NCBI GenBank assembly: GCA_031308135.1 | Contig: JAHLJT010000631.1 | Location: forward strand, 194,980,685 to 195,044,684 | Source of the DNA: Acheta domesticus | Taxonomy: Eukaryota; Arthropoda; Insecta; Orthoptera; Gryllidae | Direction of reading: 5' to 3' | Length of the DNA: 64,000 bases | Shown: one piece after another, positions 22,888 to 34,268 of the stretch | How the letters are laid out: each line of letters opens with the position of its first letter | Numbering within the stretch: position 1 is the stretch's first letter | Position numbers and translations under genes: made by a program | Notes under the pieces: model-generated | Database searches by the model: none | Told to the model about the DNA's origin: nothing | What the model saw: the letters and a program-made list of their open reading frames with translations, nothing else

Positions 22888-22906
22888 TGTGTGTGTGTGT
22901 GTGTGT
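22888..22906. repeat. (TG)n microsatellite
   Basis: Nine to ten TG dinucleotides in a row, followed by TAAGG. Confidence 0.9.
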
Positions 22907-22969
22907 AAGGTACCTTAATTCAAATTGCTTCTTTATTTTCTCGCCACATTCCGCCACAGTAATTCTCTC

Positions 22970-23265
22970 ATTTTCATCAGCACTTTGTTCGCGAGACCGC
23001 GCATTTCCCCAGCTCCCACCCCCATAACCTCAAAGTGTCCCCGCTGCCGCCGCCGTCGCTTGGTGCCCATGTGGCGCGCGTAGGCGACCGCGTGTCCCTG
23101 AGGATGCCACCCAGTGACGCCGCCGCGCCGTCGTGGCCGTAGCAGCATAAAATGTATGACGCCGCGCGCGGGGCTTTATATAGCCCGGAACACAGGCAGC
23201 GCGCGACGCGACGCGGCGCGACGCGACGCGGCGACGCACACGACGCGGGCGCCGCGCCGCCACTC
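22970..23265. promoter_or_regulatory. CpG island with palindromic TATA element
   Basis: Dense CpG DNA. At 23171-23186 GGGCTTTATATAGCCC is nearly its own reverse complement, so a TATA box (TATATAAA on minus, TTTATATA on plus) faces both ways. A 71-codon Arg-rich minus frame starts at 23148 and a plus frame continues into the Gly-codon array. Two 15-bp units of GCGCGACGCGACGCG lie at about 23200-23230. Promoter function is inferred from composition and the TATA motif only. Confidence 0.35.
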
Positions 23266-23600
23266 GCTATTTCCAGCGGCGGCGGCGGTTTCGGCGGCGG
23301 CGGTGGCGGAGGTGGCGGCGGCGGCGGAGGCGGAGGTGGCGGCGGCGGTGGCGGTGGCGGTGGCGGTGGCGGTGGCGGTGGCGGTGGCGGTGGCGGTGGC
23401 GGTGGCGGTGGCGGAGGTGGAGGTGGTGGCTGCGGAGGTGGAGGCGGCGGCTGCGGAGGTGGAGGCGGCGGCGGCGGAGGAGGCGGCGGCGGTGGCGCCT
23501 GCGGAGGTGGAGGCGGCGGCGGAGGAGGCGGCGGCGGTGGTGGCGGCGGTGGAGGTGGAGATGCTGGTGGAGGTGGCGGCGGTGGGGGTGGCGCCCCAGA
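23266..23600. repeat. (GGCGGT/GGCGGA)n trinucleotide-based array
   Basis: Over 300 bp of GGN triplets, with a pure (GGTGGC)n core near 23337-23412. It translates as poly-Gly on plus and poly-Pro on minus. The open frames of 215 and 290 codons are made almost entirely of it. It decays into CpG-rich sequence up to about 23990. Confidence 0.92.
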
Positions 23601-24000
23601 GGCGGCTGCGGTGATGGCGGCGGCGGAGTTGAAGGTGACGGTGCTGGCGGCGGCTACGGCAGAGGATATGGCGGCAGAGACGGCGGCAGAGGGTGAGGCG
23701 GGGGCGGAGACGCGGGAGCGAGAACGGCGGTTACGGCTGTGGAGACGCCGGGGATGGTGGCGGCGGCAGTGCTCGCGGTGGTTTGGCGCTTGCGGCTGAG
23801 GTGCGGTGCCGGTGGTGCTGGCATGGTAGTAATCGTAGTGCCGGCACAACGGAGGCGAGACGTGTGCCGGTTGTGTAGTGGGAGCGGTGGCATGGCGGTG
23901 GCAGCGAGGGAGGCGACGGAGAAGGTGAAGGCAGCGAGGGTGGCTGCGATGGCGAATTGGAGGCCAAAAGGGCGCGCTTGCGATAGCGAGTAGTGAGGAT
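23601..24000. other. GC-rich flank of the GGN array
   Basis: G-rich degenerate continuation of the array on the plus strand with high CpG. Overlapping frames on both strands are compositional. Confidence 0.5.
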
Positions 24001-26907
24001 CCGTGGCAATGGACTAGAAGAGCAAAGTTGCAGGAATAATATCAGATGAGGCGAAGTTATTGGAGAAAGCGTAGTAAATAGTGAGATGGATGTAAGGGTG
24101 GAAGAAAAGCTGATATTAAAAGAGAGAAGTGACGAACAGCATTAATAGCAAAGAGACGTGGCAAAACGAGTATCAAAGTTGCAGAAGAAGAGGGGTGTAG
24201 GAACAAGAAGAAAAGGATGTGTGGGAGGTGAAAAAGGGTGGAATGAGAGAGATAGAAATACTCAGAGAAGTTCGGACAAAGACGAGCAGATGTTAGAGGC
24301 AAGTGAGTAAGTCACAAGTAAGAAGATAGGTAGTAGCAAAGGTAAAATGGTGGAAGAACTGGAGAGGAAAGCATAAGGCGGGTGAGGAAACCGAAAAGTA
24401 TTTATTGTTAAATGAAGCTTTTTGTAGGCTCACATACGTTGTCGTTTTTAGATATTAGAATCTGGATAATACCTCGACCTTCAGGATGGCCTACCATGGA
24501 TTTCCCATAACTGCAATCTGATAGTAACACTGCTAATGAGGGAATATTATTAGAAGTCAACTTGATGTGAACACAGAAAAACTATGTTTTTTCAGTCAAA
24601 GTTTGAAAATCATCAACTTTGTAATATCATTCATAGATACCTCTGAGACAAAAACATATTACAAATATAACACTAATCACATTTATATATTTAAAAGCGA
24701 GAAATACTTTTTTCAATATTCCCAAGCATTTCAGTTATTTATCTTATGAGTCATCAGAATAACACAAATCAGATAAGTTGTGCAATCAGCTCACAACTGT
24801 TGAAAATCCATCAGTGAAACGTTGAACGAAGTGCAGATTCTCGATATGTGTGAATCGGTTACTTCCTTTTTTCCATACCTTAATAAAAAGGAAAAGGAAG
24901 CTCGACAGCGAATCTGCATTTTGTGATCTTGAAGTGCTGGAGGAATATTGAAAATGCAAATGACTATGTAATTACAACGACTTACGTGAAGATGCAAGTG
25001 ATGCAGTATGAACAATGCGAGGAAATATTTATATTTAATCGATGGAAATCGTAAATTGGTTACTATGTAAAGAACGACAATGTGGGAGGTGGACGAGGAA
25101 GCAATGGGGCGAAATAGCAGTCGATAACTTAACCACAGAAAGCGCTGCTCGAGTAGACTTAATAAAAAGTAAAAATATTGCTCCCGAGAATAAACAGAAA
25201 TTTATTATGCACTTGAAGAAAGCGAGAACCGTGCAGGCACAAAAGTAGACGCAATAATGGTCACAGAAGTGAGGCAAGCTACTGCGAAAACAACACTTCC
25301 CGTTGAACATAAGCATAAGTCATAGTTGAGAGTGATAGCAAAGACCTGCATGTTTTATTGCATTATTCATTATAAAGTAACCTTGAACATCTCATGATAT
25401 AGAGTAGCGACTGTAATAAAAAACCTAACCAGAATATAAAAAAAACCTACCAAATGTTAATATAGTAGGATGTTAAAAACCTGGGTGAGTTTGATTTTGC
25501 GTCATTCGTAAAAATTCGAATGAGTTAATGTTCTGTAGCAATAAATGCTACATAGTACATTTGAATTTGGTTGTACAGTGAGCTAGAATTTAAGAAAGAG
25601 GAAGTATGGCTAACAATACGGACGAGTTGAGATGCTGGAAGATGAGCTGGTGTGGATATATTAAGGAACATATTTAAGGCCAGAGTGAGAGATAGTAATA
25701 ATTAACAATATTGGATTTTTCAGTTACCATGATTCTTTCTGAGCAATCTTAATCATATACAGCAGGGCTGTCAAATGGAGCACGTACTCGCTCGAAGCAC
25801 GCATGCGCTCTGCGAGGGCACGCAGTACCTACGGTGAAGGGATGTCCCCGCTCCGATTTCTCAGGGTTGCACAGTAGACAGTCATGATGGGACGCAAGAA
25901 GACATAAAAACAACTTTCAGTCCCAGTGCGCTCTTGATTTCTTCTGCAGTGAGGTCGGAGGTGATGCGCTTTGGTTAATATACATAAAGTATTTAATAAC
26001 AAAAAGAGCAGAGTTAAAATGCGTTACGAATTCTTCCATGGATACTGTTAAGATTTTCAAGTTCAGTCTGCTGTGATGTAGTAGTGAAATGACATAGCAA
26101 TGGGTAACTAAGCAACAGCTAAGGGATGTATTGATTCGATTATAACATGTGTTGTTTCATGTACAATCGTATGTATTGAAATATACATGTGTTTCTTCAA
26201 GTATCGTCCTTTTATTCGTATACGTTAATTAGTGCGCCTTCTAATAGATAATATAAAAATTTTGTCGCAGATTGGCAAAAACCTGGCGATACTTCTAAAT
26301 AGTAAGCTTTATTCTTTTAATTTAGGCCTAAGTTTTAGGTTATAACAAATCCAGAAATAGTGTTACGTTTCATCATTATGTTGTATTTTTAAGTGTTTAT
26401 CACGTGTATTCCCCCCCAAAGATATGCACATCATATTTCTATAATCGTTTCTTTAAATAATAATTTTTTATTTAAAATTAAATTATGTTGTTTAATACTT
26501 TTCTTGATATAGTATGTATTTTAGTTTATATTTTTTTCTTATAAATATTCATTTAAATTATTTATAATTACTGTAATTAGATCTCATATACTGCATTCTC
26601 TAAGTAGAAATTATCGTTAATGTTTCCTTGATGTGATGATCAATGCTTCTATAACTGCAGTTTGTTTACATGTCAACTTCCATTAAAAGTTGATAAAATT
26701 TAATAAATGTGTCTTTATGATACACCAACCCGTGTGATTGACCCAATTCATTACATTCGCCAAAGTTTTCTCACCCCTGGTTCTCGCCTGTGACACGAGT
26801 GACTTCGCTAAGCTGATATCGCTACCAGCGCCAAAACTTTGCGAAAGTCACTCGCGTTCTCGTTGATCTAATGCACTTGATATACAGTATTACACATTTT
26901 TATCTAA
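24001..26907. other. Intergenic DNA, no gene recognised
   Basis: Mostly AT-rich. At 25768 the sequence CAGGGCTGTCAAATGGAGC looks like one end of a hAT-type element, but I found no matching partner end. A CpG-richer patch lies at 25780-25880. At 26760-26870 the segments CGAGTGACTTCGC and GCGAAAGTCACTCG form an imperfect inverted repeat. Confidence 0.45.
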
Positions 26908-27328
26908 GCGCGTCAAGTTTATATCTGACATTCCTGGACTTCCATTGAATCGCATGTGTTCGCCTAGCTTTAAACGACCTGCAACTCAAAACTGGATGGG
27001 TAGGTCTTACGAGGATCTCTCACCGCGCCCTTCATATATCAATAATTTGAAGAAATAATATTCCATCCCCGAGCACGAGATAAACGCAACACTCATTCAC
27101 CCAAGGTCGACGAGCATCAGCAAAGGTGACCCAGACGGAAGCCTTCAAGTGGAAACGACGCCGAATGGAGCATAGACAAAGACGCAGCAGCCTGCGTCTC
27201 CTGCCGGGGGGAAAGGCAGGGGAGGGGAGACTGCGTAGATGCGGGGGGCGTCTCTTTCCACTAATACCTGACAGCCGATTACGTGTCGGTGCTCCCTTCT
27301 CGAAACTTCGAAATATTTCAGCGCTCTA
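26908..27328. repeat. Diverged tandem duplication, unit 1
   Basis: This unit aligns along its length with 27329-27952. Shared ordered blocks include the ATCTGACWTYC start, GAATCGC.TGTG, a TCAATAAT block, TTCACCCAAGGTCG, GGTGACCCAGACGGAAGC, GCCGAATGG, GACTGCGTAGA.GCGGGGGGCG and the CTCCCTTCTCGAAACTTCG end. The second half of the unit is CpG-rich. No coding frame is conserved between the two units. Confidence 0.75.
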
Positions 27329-27952
27329 TGTCAGGTTTACATCTGACTGACTTTCTTGGGCCTCTACCGAATCGCGTGTGATGGACCAGCATTAAACGTG
27401 CTGCATCTCTAAACTCTATGAGTCAATCCTATGAGTATCTTTCACTAAACCCTTCAAATATCAATAATAACTATACTCCACCACAAACATGAGTCGCTAG
27501 AGGCACCATCTTTGTAGATTCATATTATCCGATTAAAACAGTATGTTCCTTCACGATCGCGAGCTGACAGATGATACACTGTTATCGAATCGGTAGCTCC
27601 AGTACCATAAATTTAATTCGCAACAAAGCTCGCAGATGGATGATAGTGTCCACATCTCCTTCCAGCTCATGATCTTGAAGGGGCTTACTGTTTTAATCAG
27701 AGTATAAACGCAGCAACAATTCACCCAAGGTCGGCGAAGGTGACCCAGACGGAAGCTCTCAAGTGAAAACGGCGCCGAATGGGGCGGAGATAAAGACGCA
27801 ACAGCCTGCGCCGCCAACCGGAGCGGGAAAGTCGAAGGGGGGAGGGTGACTGCGTAGAAGCGGGGGGCGGGCGCCCCTTCTTCCCCCTCTCTAGGGTCCC
27901 CACCTGCCGGCCGCTCGCGTGTCGGCGCTCCCTTCGCGAAACTTCGGGCTAA
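27329..27952. repeat. Diverged tandem duplication, unit 2
   Basis: The second unit follows directly with the blocks of unit 1 in the same order. It is about 200 bp longer because of extra sequence at roughly 27500-27700 that is absent from unit 1. Most of that extra sequence lies between 13-bp inverted repeats (27531-27698). Confidence 0.75.
27531..27698. mobile_element. 168-bp inverted-repeat insert, possible MITE
   Basis: GATTAAAACAGTA (27531-27543) is exactly inverted as TACTGTTTTAATC (27686-27698). The segment is absent from the paired duplication unit, so it looks like a later insertion. No clear target duplication was found, so the superfamily is unknown. Confidence 0.45.
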
Positions 27953-28899
27953 GTGTGTGAAGACGTATGACGCCGGTGACGCAACGCACTATGTCGTAAA
28001 CGCGCCTCTGCGTCGGAGAGCGTGCAGCTTTTGTGTAATGGATCGTAAACCTTGTCTCTCTCTCTCTCTCTCTCTGGCGATCGTGGGAATAAGAGAACTT
28101 CTCTCCCTTGGCATTTAAGGCCAGGATCCGACATGAGGGATTGGCAATTTCGAAGAAGTACGCCGGTTCCTCGAAGGGCGGAGTGCGTAGGGGGAAAAGA
28201 AAGAAGTGTTTTTGACCATTTGGATCTGAGGCGATTATATCACCAAATCAAGTAGTTGTTGATACAAGTGAACAACAGTCTGGCTAATAGCCTCTTATGT
28301 TCAGAAGTTATTCTAATCCTTAACGTACATAAGAAATATAGTCCACAAGGAAATATTATACCAAGACGTTTGAAAGAAAAGGGAAACATGCTCCATTTGA
28401 TTAAGAAAATAAAGTCAATTTAATACGCTTTTCTTTCTTTACGTATCGAACGGCTGTATTACCTGTAAATACAAGAAACAACTTCTACAAGCTTATCACG
28501 TTTTAAGACTAGCCCTCGAGAAATAAGTTATTTACTGAAGCTTACAAGAAAATGTATCCAAACGTTTTAAAATAAATAGCTCTCTTTGATAAGTTAGGAT
28601 AATAATATCCAACTTTATCTTTTTTCTAGGAGTGATAGCGCTGAACAAAAATTAATCTGATCATTATCCAATAATATGATTGACATGAGTTAAGTGATGG
28701 TAACCATTAAGGACATAACCTCAAATTATACAAATTGAGTTTTCCAAGTGAGCTTGTTTAGAACCATTTGTTGACATCGTGTTAGAAAAAGAACAGAAAT
28801 AACAGACAAACTTGATTACGGTCGTCAAGAGAAAAAAAGCACCATCTGCCTGATCCTCACAGTGACACAAGTCTTCGAACAGCTCCCTCTTTAAATCAG
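27953..28899. other. Intergenic DNA with a (TC)n microsatellite
   Basis: A run of TC dinucleotides lies at 28054-28075. The 28100-28200 part is moderately GC-rich and the rest AT-rich. No gene recognised. Confidence 0.5.
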
Positions 28900-29180
28900 C
28901 CCCTTAACACGCACTCCCTCTTCCTATTGCGTATCTGCTCTTGGAGCCCCAGCTTCTGCGCAGCGCAGCGCCACCTTGTCCTGTTTGTGCCCTCCCAGCT
29001 CCCCTCCCCCCGCCGACTTCGTCCCCCACCCGGTCGCTCCGAGACATTTGCGAGCAGTCATTAATTGTCGGCGTCTTCGCCGCGTCCGACACGGCGCGAG
29101 GCCCACGCAAACACCACGGGCGAAGCGAAGGGAAGGCGAGCAGACGAAAAACTTTGGCAGAGAAAACAAGACGTGAAGAA
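28900..29180. other. CpG-rich patch
   Basis: GC and CpG rise over about 280 bp. Short frames on both strands (66-89 codons) have no family signature. It may be a promoter island, but no core elements are visible. Confidence 0.3.
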
Positions 29181-30606
29181 GAAAGTAAAATAAATATGAG
29201 CTACGAATAACAAGAAATTAATTGAATATTGATATAAATTGCTTCGAAGGTTGTGATCAGCAGAAAATGATGGCCCCCGAAAACAAGATTATGTAAAAGA
29301 TTTCATAAAAATGCGTTATAGAGGTATAGTATATGGATGAAAATTAGCAGTATTATGAGGTAGACACCAAGGAAGAAAAAGAAGAATGAGTAATTGAAAG
29401 TAAACCGAGATAAATCATTCTTGTAATGTTGGGCATTTTGAAAAGCTGAAACATTTGTCTCTGGAAGAAAAATAGATCCAATGGGAGTGTAGAGGTCAAA
29501 AGAAAAAGAACGCACAATTTGTGTGTTGAGAAAATATGTTTCATTGAGAACATACCCAAGATAACAAACATGCTACAATGAGATAAAGAATAACATTATA
29601 AGTAAACGAAACTTGAAAGAATAAAATACGTACGTCTACAAAATTAGTAGAAGCATAGGGAAGCAATGGAAGAGATAAACGTTTGAGAATAAAATATAAT
29701 ACGAAGAATAAGCTTCAAAAACATGAAAGGGGCAACGGAGACGAGAATACGGAGACGAGAAATATTCTACTCAAATATGAAGCCAATTCTTAAGTAGTTG
29801 AAGGTTATATCTGAAAAGTCATCCGTTTGAAATAATTAGCTAAAGCTACTGGTTTCTGGTTAATTAGCACATTAAACAGTAGGAATTTTAGATTAAAACA
29901 AACGAATGACATTGAACTACCCAGTTCGAGCAGACGATGTTGGTGGTAACTACAAAGCACTGGCATAAAGAAAGGGGATTGTCAAAATGTGAGACGTCTT
30001 GGGTGTTGCAAGCAATATTTTGGGATAAATATTTTATGAAAATTATGTTTGTTCAGACTCCAGATTATTTTATGCACATCTAAATGTCTGAAGTTTGAAG
30101 CCACATCTGCAGCTTGGAAATGTATAGCAAAGCGTTCTCAAAATACAGATTGAGGTTAGATTAAGATAAATTAGGTTCGTTTGTATCATGTGACCAGAAA
30201 TTTACGGCTCTCTCATTGGACATGAAACTGTACATCTTGTCTCCCCACTATCCTTAAAAACTTTCCATCAGTAGTTTGATCTCTGTTTATCACACATATT
30301 TCCTCAAGAGCGTCACGTACTTCACCTACCTGAGCCATCTTGAGGTGGCTAATGTGCACGTCATATAGTCAAAGTGCGTCGTTTTCATTCATTTCAACAT
30401 TTTAGTACATTTGTTTATCTTTGTTCTCGTAGGTATGTTCACTTTCAGACTCGTTCACCGAACACATGATTAGTGTTTTATTTTTATTACTACGCCCACA
30501 TTCTCGAACCCTGTATTTTTTATTTTCAACGAATAATCTTTGTTACAGCCCTCACTTTATTTCAATCTTATTTTCTCATATTTCCTTCGGTGCAACGTCT
30601 TGTTTC
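29181..30606. other. AT-rich intergenic DNA
   Basis: No recognised gene or repeat. Short Phe/Leu-rich frames at 29303-29571 and 30466-30753 look compositional. Confidence 0.5.
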
Positions 30607-31200
30607 TTCCTTTTACTTTCACGCATACTACTTTCGCTTTTTGAGAAAGTTCTGTACTGCCACAGAGAAAAAATGTTTTCTCGCTACAAAAGACTCAGAG
30701 AACACGTTGGGTTGTCAGCTTTTTACGATAACTTGATACTGAAAAATTGGTAAGGCAATACTGTATTCGTCCGTCCGACTGTGAATAAATCTAGTAACTA
30801 AAACAGCATGATTTTCACTAAAGTTGACTTTCTCGGACCCACCTACTTAGTGTACCAGCCTCTTGGATTTGAAACGGATATTTTGGTGTTTGGGGGTGCA
30901 TTTTATGGAGCTTCATGGATATTACAAAATTTTCTCAAAAATGGTTCCAATTTTTTTCTGTAATGTTTTCTCGCTTAGAGCAAAATCCACTTAATGAGTA
31001 AAATTGTCTTTACATACTTTGAGTTTTCCAAAATTACAAATTTATTGTCGGCATCTTCTTACAACTATATCATTGAAGATAGAGATTTTAGTAATACAAT
31101 TTGTTATTCAGAATTAAATTTTTAAATAAGATCATGTACATTTAGTTCAAAATATAAGAATTGGCGTAGTTTTAAAGAATTCCAGAAATAAAGACTTTCT
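30607..31200 (+). mobile_element. Hairpin-ended noncoding element, copy C (3'-truncated)
   Basis: It begins ACTTTCACGC (30615-30624) and GAGAAAGTTCTGTACTGCC, matching the 5' end of copy A. It continues through shared blocks (TCGTCCGTC..CTGTGAA, GATTTGAAACGGATAT, TTTTATGGAGC, a TCTTCTTACAACTA block and TTTTTAAATAAG) in the same order as copy A. The 3' GCGAGAAAGT/hairpin end is absent. Copy B follows immediately. Confidence 0.6.
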
Positions 31201-31240
31201 CAAAATACGATTTTCTCAAAAACTGTTCCATATGTTACTT

Positions 31241-31772
31241 TTACCTTTTTACTTCCTCGCCTTACGAATACTTCGTAAGAAGAGAAAGTTATGTAATCGT
31301 GCGCCGTAAAATGACAAATTTTCGCCAGAAAAACTCTTAGAGCTGGGGTCTGTTTTTCTAAAATAACATAAGTGATATAAAAGAGCATACAAAGAGCATA
31401 GAAATGGCTCAGGTTTTATTTTTATTGAATTCTTTATATATTCGAAAATTGCAAAAGTTCAACATTTCTCGATGTCTTCTGGAATATTCTAGATAGTTAT
31501 TTTTCTTAGTGAAGTATGCTCTTGAAAATTATGTATACAAATAATGATATTATAATGCCTGAAAATTGCAAATAAAAATTTACAACTGTATTTTAAAAGC
31601 GAGGGGAAGCTAAAACTATGATCCCCAGCTCAAAACGCACCGTGGAAAAGAATATTTTTCTGGTTGGATATACTTTTTTAAATTTCCAAATGTAAATTTA
31701 AATAGTAATATAATAATATGTAGCCATTAGAAATAATGCGAGAAAGTACGTGCTTCTGTTGCTCCAGTAGTT
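31241..31772 (+). mobile_element. Hairpin-ended noncoding element, copy B
   Basis: The 5' stem-loop is strong: ACTTCCTCGCCTTACGAA (31251-31268) against TTCGTAAGAAGAGAAAGT (31272-31289) with a 3-base loop. GAGAAAGTTATGTAAT follows as in copy A. The 3' end again has GCGAGAAAGT (31738-31747) followed by ACGTGCT and a weaker terminal hairpin near CCAGTAG. The interior is partly deleted compared with copy A. No open frame. Confidence 0.62.
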
Positions 31773-31809
31773 CCTTCTTTCTTCCATCCATTTATGGGTT
31801 CTTGACAAG

Positions 31810-32082
31810 CAGTGGCGAATCCAGAGGTTGGGGCATGCTCTCCCCCCCCCACCCCAAAGGCGAAGAGTTTTCGTTTGACGCCTTCTTTTATTTTGCAAAA
31901 TTGATTTAAATGTTTATTTATTTTAGGATTATGTAAATATAAAAAAATGTATATTGTCATCTATAGACTACAAAAATATAATATATAAAAAATAAAATAT
32001 AAATACAATATAATAACAAATGTTAATTACTTATAAAAAATCTATGACGCCCCCTACAAATGATTGGGTGGATCTGCCCCTG
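31810..32082. mobile_element. hAT-type MITE with target duplication
   Basis: The element starts CAGTGGCGAATCCA (31810) and ends, in reverse complement, CAGGGGCAGATCCA (32082). Ends of the form CAG.GGC..ATCCA are typical of nonautonomous hAT elements. It is flanked by TTGACAAG (31802-31809) and TTGACAGG (32083-32090), an 8-bp target duplication with one mismatch, the size expected for hAT. The 273-bp interior is noncoding and AT-rich. Confidence 0.82.
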
Positions 32083-32370
32083 TTGACAGGTAGACTTGCG
32101 CGTGGGTTCGCCTCGGCGGGTGACGTAGCGCGGCCGGGGCCCGGACTCCGCCAAGACGCACAGAGAGGGCGCGAAGTTCCACGGCAAGTCGGCCGGCGCA
32201 AAAACCGCGCCTGTCAGCGTCAGCGGAGGGGCGGTCGCCAGGGGGCGGGCAGAAGTGGGCGACGTGGCAGAGGCGACATTTCCCTGTCTCCCATTCCCCC
32301 ACACGACCCGGCTGATCGCTCCACGAGTTCACACGGAAACATTCTCCTCCAATGCTTCGACGCCAACTAG
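32083..32370. other. CpG-rich island after the MITE
   Basis: About 290 bp of GC-rich, CpG-dense unique sequence abutting the MITE. Overlapping frames in both strands (93-116 codons) cover it but have no recognisable family. It could be a promoter island. Confidence 0.3.
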
Positions 32371-33130
32371 TGTACAATTTTTCTGATATTGGTGAGTCTG
32401 TGATTTAATTTAGTATGACATACTTTCCCCACTGGCTTAATAATCATCACGTGTTTTGATCTTTATGCATATATTTGAAACATCAAAAATGTTGATGTAA
32501 TCTGTTATCAGTTTTACTGGGATAATTGTTATTAGTAAATTACTTTTTGCCAAATGCGATCTATTTGAAAGTGGTTCTGCTAAAATATAAAAATATTACA
32601 CTGTTTAAAGTAAAAGAGTAAGATGATTAATTTTTTTTTCTTGTCCACTAAGTTTTTCTCCGATATTCTATTTAAAATAGGTGATATAAATTGAACCATG
32701 TACTCACGTATGTTTCAAACATTCCATTTAATTCCAAAATTCATCGGTCAAACTTCAAGTATTGAATTATACATTTTTTATCAATGTCGATTTCTATATT
32801 ACGAAATTCACAAACAACTGTTCATATGTTGTAAACTTTTAGCTTAACTGAGTTAGTGTTTATTAAGCTTCACAGAAACATTATCGACTTATATTAAAAT
32901 TGGAATGAAATTAATTTTACGATTTAGATTTATGTTTTCCTGTAATTTTCTTTAATTCTTTATTTTTCAAACCTTCGTGAAAAGGATTTGGTGTGTTGTC
33001 AAACCCACACACAAAAAAGTGCAATCGCATGACATCCGTGCCCACTTTGCACCGAAGGCCGTCTTCTATCAAAGGTCACATTCAATCGCACTCGTCCCAT
33101 TACGTCAGCCGGCCTTTTGGCAGATTGTTT
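32371..33130. other. AT-rich intergenic DNA
   Basis: No gene, repeat or structural element recognised. Confidence 0.5.
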
Positions 33131-33440
33131 GCGGATTTCTTTTAAGACAGCGCAGCGGTAAGAAGATTCGGTCCGCGGCGCAAACATTGCGGAGCCCTAT
33201 TCCGAAGGCAAAGAGAAGGCGGCGAGCGGCGCGGGGCGGCGCGGCGCGGCGCGGCGCGGCGCGTGGCCGGTGCGTGCGTGGTGGCACGCGGCCAATAAGA
33301 TACGCCCCTCGGCCGCTCGCGCGCGGAACGCGGGCGCCGCGCGCCCACGCCCGGCCGCCGCGGCGGCCTCGCCCGGGGTCATGGCCCTCGGCCCCGTGAC
33401 GCCCCGCCCGTTCCGCCCGGGTTTGATCGGCTCCGTCCCC
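33131..33440. other. CpG-dense patch with (GGCGC)n
   Basis: Very high GC. A short GGCGC/GCGCG repeat lies at about 33234-33262. Its last 60 bp (CCCCGCCCGTTCCGCCCGG, then TTTGATCGGCTCCGTCCC) recur at 34843-34888, where a SINE likewise follows, so part of this patch is duplicated. Confidence 0.45.
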
Positions 33441-33442
33441 GT

Positions 33443-33616
33443 ACCGGCAGAGGTGGCTCAGCGCATCAACTGAAGCCATTGCAGTGCCACTGAACGGAGG
33501 TAGACAGTGAGGCGGGATTTTCGGCAGTAACTACATCGCTAGGTCAAACTCAGCCGCTGCCTGGCGGAGAACTAGCTGCCGGTTGCTTTACTCGGGGTTT
33601 TCCCGTGGTTTCTTAT
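33443..33616 (+). repeat. tRNA-derived SINE, subfamily A, 5' part
   Basis: Starts at a polymerase III A-box-like TGGCTCAGCGCATCAACTG (33455-33473). It shares TTGCAGTGCCACT.AACGGAG, CTACATCGCTAGGTC and GGTTGCTTTACTCGG with the copy at 34269. It is cut off by the (CA)n tract at 33617. Confidence 0.75.
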
Positions 33617-33656
33617 ATCACACACACACACACACACAGACACACACACACACACA

Positions 33657-33702
<46 letters not shown>
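33617..33702. repeat. (CA)n microsatellite
   Basis: About 43 CA dinucleotides with two internal AGA interruptions. The tract separates two SINE copies of different subfamilies. Confidence 0.95.
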
Positions 33703-33703
<1 letters not shown>

Positions 33704-34268
33704 GGAGAGATGGATCAGTGCATCAACTGATGTCACTGCAGTCCCTCTGACCGGGAGGACCAAGGTTCGAGTCCCGACGGCGGCAGAATTTTTGACACTA
33801 GCTAGGTCGAATTCAGTCGCTGTCTGGAGGAGAATTCTAGCGGCTGGATGCTCTGATTGGTAGTTTCCCGTGGTTTCTCCGATCAACACCAGGCGAATAC
33901 CGGTACCCTAACAGTTCCCTAACGGGCCACGGACTGCGCGCGATCTTTCCCTCCTCTTTCCTTGTCCTATCCTCACCCCTTACACACACACACACACACA
34001 CACTAACAAGCACTACACTACCACACATGCAGGGAGACCAGTCGGCAGGATAGTTCCTGTCCAGGCTGGGGTGGTGCCCCGTGGGTGGGGGATATCTGGT
34101 TGACGGGAAAACCCACTAGTCGATGGTAGGTCGGCGCCGGTTCTCGCCATCCAGCGGGGAAAAGATCATTGCCACCTCCCGATGTAAAAAACACGCACTA
34201 CACTAGCTGGACTAATGACCTCTTTAGTTGACGCGCCCGTAATCACGAATCAATCAACCAACCAACCA
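33703..34268 (+). repeat. tRNA-derived SINE, subfamily B, near full length
   Basis: The A box is ATGGATCAGTGCATCAACTG and the B box GGTTCGAGTCC (33764-33774). The body follows (TTTTTGACACTAGCTAGGTCG, GTTTCCCGTGGTTTCTCCG, CAACACCAGGCGAAT) with an internal (AC)n at about 33981-34002. The 3' part has GTAGGTCGGCGCCGG, TCTCGCCATCCAGCGG, GACTAATGACCTCTTTAGTTGACGC and a CAATCAACC-type tail. At about 565 bp it is long for a SINE and may carry a LINE-derived 3' end. It serves as the reference for the other copies in this window. Confidence 0.82.

Noticed and set aside
22977..23849. 290-codon proline-rich minus frame and 215-codon glycine-rich plus frame
   Set aside because: Direct translations of the (GGCGGT)n array on its two strands. 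No conserved flank or known domain.
25768..25800. hAT element end CAGGGCTGTCAAATGGAGC
   Set aside because: No inverted partner end or 8-bp duplication was found downstream, so no element can be delimited.
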